A DNA stretch of 64,000 nt from Aristolochia californica (lineage: Eukaryota; Streptophyta; Magnoliopsida; Piperales; Aristolochiaceae), in NCBI GenBank assembly GCA_029961685.1, contig JARWKL010000008.1:14355981-14419980 (forward strand). The letters are read 5' to 3'. The translations under genes and the position numbers were made by a program. This document shows positions 61,126 through 64,000 of this stretch, in pieces. Position 1 is the first letter of the stretch. Every line of letters begins with the position of its first letter. The notes beneath the pieces were generated by a model. The model was not told the DNA's origin, searched no databases, and was given only the letters and a program-made list of their open reading frames with translations.

Positions 61126-64000
61126 AACTTTTCAAATTCTTTTGCATACATAAAATCTAAAATTTTCATTTTGTTGTGATCTATATTTGCCTTATCTTTT
61201 TGTTTACTACAAAGTTGGTAGAGTGAAAAACTCAAGTTTGAAAAAAAAAATTGAACATCCAAAATGGAAATGCACAAATGCTGAGAGAGATAATTCCAAA
61301 AAGTATCTGGGATTTTTTAGGCCTGCTTTTTGTAAAATAGGAAAAAATTGGGTCGTTTGGCTTAGGTAAATATCCCACCGCACGTTAGCTAGGGATTTAA
61401 TTTTTTCTACTCCTTGAAATTTTTGGATCATTAAGTCATTTGCATCTTCAACATGTTTCTGGCATGCATATCCACCACATTTAAAACATGTTAGCATCAA
61501 TTAGAAATCTCTTTCTTATAAAATTCCATCAAGCTATATGGGGTTGTACTAGTGGAATTTCCCCAACGTGGATAACAAAACATTGGTGTTCGTTTTTAGT
61601 GGGTGAAAATAATTTTCTTCATTGACATTTATTGTTGTTTTCAAATTCTTTAGTGTACAAAACTCTAAAATTTTTATTTTGTTGTGATCTAAATTTGCCT
61701 TATCTTTTTATTTACGAGAAAACTAGCAGAGTGAAAAACACAAGTTTGAAAAAAAAAAATTGAACATCGAAAATGGAAATGCACAAATGCTAAGAAAGAT
61801 AATTCCAAAAAGTATCTGTGATTTTTTAGGTCCACTTTTTATAAAATCGGCAAAAAGTGGGTTGTTTGGCTCAGGAAAATATCCCACTACACGTTAACTT
61901 TAGAATTTAATTTTATCTACTCAAAATTTTTGGATCATTAGGTCATTTGCTTCTTCAGCATGTTTCTTTCATGCATATCCACCACATTTAAAACATGTTA
62001 GGATCAATTAGAAATCTCTTTCTTATAAAATTCCACCAAGCTATCTGGGGTTGTGCTAATAGAATTTTCCTAACATAGATAACAAAAGTTTGGTGTTCGT
62101 TTTTAGTGCGTGAAAATAATTTTCTTCACTCACATTTATTATAGTTTTCAAATTCTTTTGCATACATAAATTCTAAAATTTTCATTTTTTCTTAATCTAT
62201 ATTTGCCTTATCTTTTTGTTTACTACAAAACTGGGAGAGTGAAACACTCAAGTTTGAAAAAACAAAATGAACATCCAAAATGGAAATGTGCAAATGCTGA
62301 GAAGGATAATTCCAAAAAGTATCTATGATTTTTTACGTCCGCTTTTTTTAAAAAAGGGAAGAAATGGGTTGTTTGGCTCTGGTAAATATCCCACTGCACG
62401 TTAGTTTGGGAATTTAATTTTTTCTTCTCCATAAAATTTTTGGATCATTACGTCATTTGCATCTTCAACATATTTCTGGCATGCATATCTACCACATTTA
62501 AAACATCTTAGGATCAATTAGAAATCTCTTTCTTATAAAATTCCACCAAGCAATCTGGGGTCGTACTAGTGGAATTTCCCCAACGTGGATAACAAAACAT
62601 TGGTGTTCGTTTTTAGTGCGTGAAAATAATTTTCTTCACTCAAATTTATTATAGTTTTTAAAGTCTTTAGCATACATAAACTCTGAAATTTTTTTTTTGT
62701 TTTGATCTATATTTGCCTTATCTTTTTGTTTACGAGAAAACTGGGAGAGTGAAAAACTCAAGTTTGAAAAAAAAAAGATTGAACATCCAAAATGAAAATG
62801 CACAAATGCTGAGAGAGATAATTCCAAAAAGTATCTGTGATTCTTTACGTCCACTTTTTGTAAAATACGCAAAAAGTGGGTTGTTTGGCTCTGGTAAATA
62901 TCCCACCGCACGTTAATTTGAAAATTTAATTTTTTCTACTCCTTTAAAATTTTGAATCATTAAGTCATTTGCATCTTCAACATGTTTCTGGCATGCATAT
63001 CCCCCACATTTTAAATATTTTACGATCAATTAGAAATCTCTTTCTTATAAAATTCCACCGAGCTATCTGGGGTTGTTCCAGTGGAATTTCCACAACGTTG
63101 ATAACAAAACTTTGATGTTCGTTTTTAGTGCGTGAAAATAATTTTATTCACTCAGTTTTATTATTTTTTTCAAATTCTTTCGCATTCACAAACTCTAAAA
63201 TTTTCATTTTGTTGTGAAATATATTTGCCTTATCTTTTTGTTTACGACAAAACTGAAAGAGTGAAAAACACAAGTTTGAAAAAAAAAATGAACATTCAAA
63301 ATGGAAATGCACAAATGCTGAGAGAGATAATTCCAAAAAATATCTGATATTTTTTAAATCTGCTTTTTTTAAAATAGGCAAAAAGTCGGTTGTTTGGCTC
63401 TGGTAAAATACCCACCGCACGTTAACTTGAGAATTTAATTTTTTCTACTCGAAATTTTTGGATCATTAGGTCATTTGTATCTTCAACATGTTTCTGGCAT
63501 GCATCACCAACACATTTAAAACATGTTAGGATCAATTAGAAATCTCTTTCTTATAAAATTCCACCAAGCTATTTGGGCTTGTACTAGTGAAATTTCCCCA
63601 ACGTGGATAAAAAAAATTGTGTTCGTTTTTCGTGCGTGAAAATAATTTTCTTCACTCACATTTATTATATTTTTCAAATTCTTTTGCATACATAAACTCT
63701 AAAATTTCCATTTTGTTGTGATCTATATTTTCATTATCTTTTTGTTTACGAGAAAACTGGGAGAGAGAAAAACTCAAGTTTGAAAAAAAAATGAACATCC
63801 AAAATGGAAATGCACGAATGCTGATAGAGATAATTCCAAAACTTATCTGTGATTCTTTAAGTCCACTTTTTTTAAAATAGGCAAATAGTGGGTTGTTTGG
63901 CTCCGGAAAATATCCGACCGCACGTTAACTTGAGAATTTAATGTTTTCTACTCCTTGAAATTTTTGGATCATTAGGTCATTTGCATCTTCAACATGTTTC

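Larger units (their letters stand above)
1..64000 (+). repeat. Tandem satellite array, about 510-bp monomer
   Basis: The whole window is a head-to-tail array of one AT-rich monomer. Using the landmark aaacatgtta, 129 monomer positions were found by reading, from 51 to 63,519. Of the 128 spacings, 114 fall between 499 and 516 bp; 14 are shortened or lengthened units described separately. All copies have the same orientation, and no inversion, transposon, simple-sequence block or unique spacer interrupts them. Both window edges cut through a monomer, so the array continues outside. Neighbouring monomers differ at many scattered sites, while some non-adjacent ones are almost identical, which shows higher-order organisation. 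The family was not recognised. A eukaryotic heterochromatic location is inferred from sequence type alone. Confidence 0.97.

Noticed and set aside
1..64000. CRISPR array
   Set aside because: The repeating unit is about 510 bp with similarity over its whole length, and there are no short repeats alternating with unique spacers.
1..64000. Telomeric or interstitial telomeric repeats (short TTAGG or TTTTTTAGG strings are frequent)
   Set aside because: These are single occurrences inside each monomer, never in tandem short-unit runs.

Overview
This window is one uninterrupted tandem array of an AT-rich satellite DNA. It has no supportable protein-coding gene, RNA gene, CRISPR array or transposon. 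The monomer is about 510 bp, always in the same orientation, and about 31-32% G+C in a unit counted by hand. A landmark in the best conserved part of the monomer (aaacatgtta and close variants) was located 129 times, first at 51 and last at 63,519. Of the 128 intervals between landmarks, 114 are 499-516 bp. The other 14 are deletion or insertion derivatives: 310, 474, 495, 479, 470, 490, 292, four of 234, 437, 491 and 524 bp. The array runs off both ends of the window, so its true size is unknown. Dense AT-rich tandem satellite of this length points to a eukaryotic nuclear chromosome (centromeric, pericentromeric or subtelomeric heterochromatin). The sequence alone does not decide between plant and animal, and I do not recognise the family by name.

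The array is not a simple row of equal monomers. Monomers carry shared private variants at multi-monomer distances, so it is a mosaic of small higher-order repeats (HORs). Region by region: 1-9 kb holds mixed monomers, one strongly shortened unit (551-860) and a neighbouring near-duplicate pair (6.9-7.6 kb). From 9 to 18.5 kb there is a four-monomer spacing (2,043 bp), a two-monomer spacing, and a seven-monomer spacing (about 3.52-3.56 kb). From 23.9 to 29.6 kb there is a clear duplication in which one block recurs at exactly 2,550 bp and the adjoining block at about 3,570 bp, the difference being two extra monomers. From 34.9 to 38.7 kb a block recurs at 2,816 bp and spans a 292-bp unit. From 39 to 44.7 kb a 234-bp internally deleted monomer has been amplified four times beside a two-monomer HOR. 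From 50.3 to 55.4 kb there is a three-monomer HOR (about 1,525 bp). The rest is less structured full-length monomers.

The best conserved part of each monomer is a stretch of about 160 bp (example 21,165-21,330) with several short palindromes. It also carries an octamer-type ATTTGCAT and a Rel/kappaB-type GGAATTTCCCC, so these recur about every 510 bp. Open reading frames are present in many monomers on both strands, the longest about 139 codons. They recur at monomer spacing, break often and have no family resemblance I trust, so I treat them as products of the monomer sequence and not as genes.
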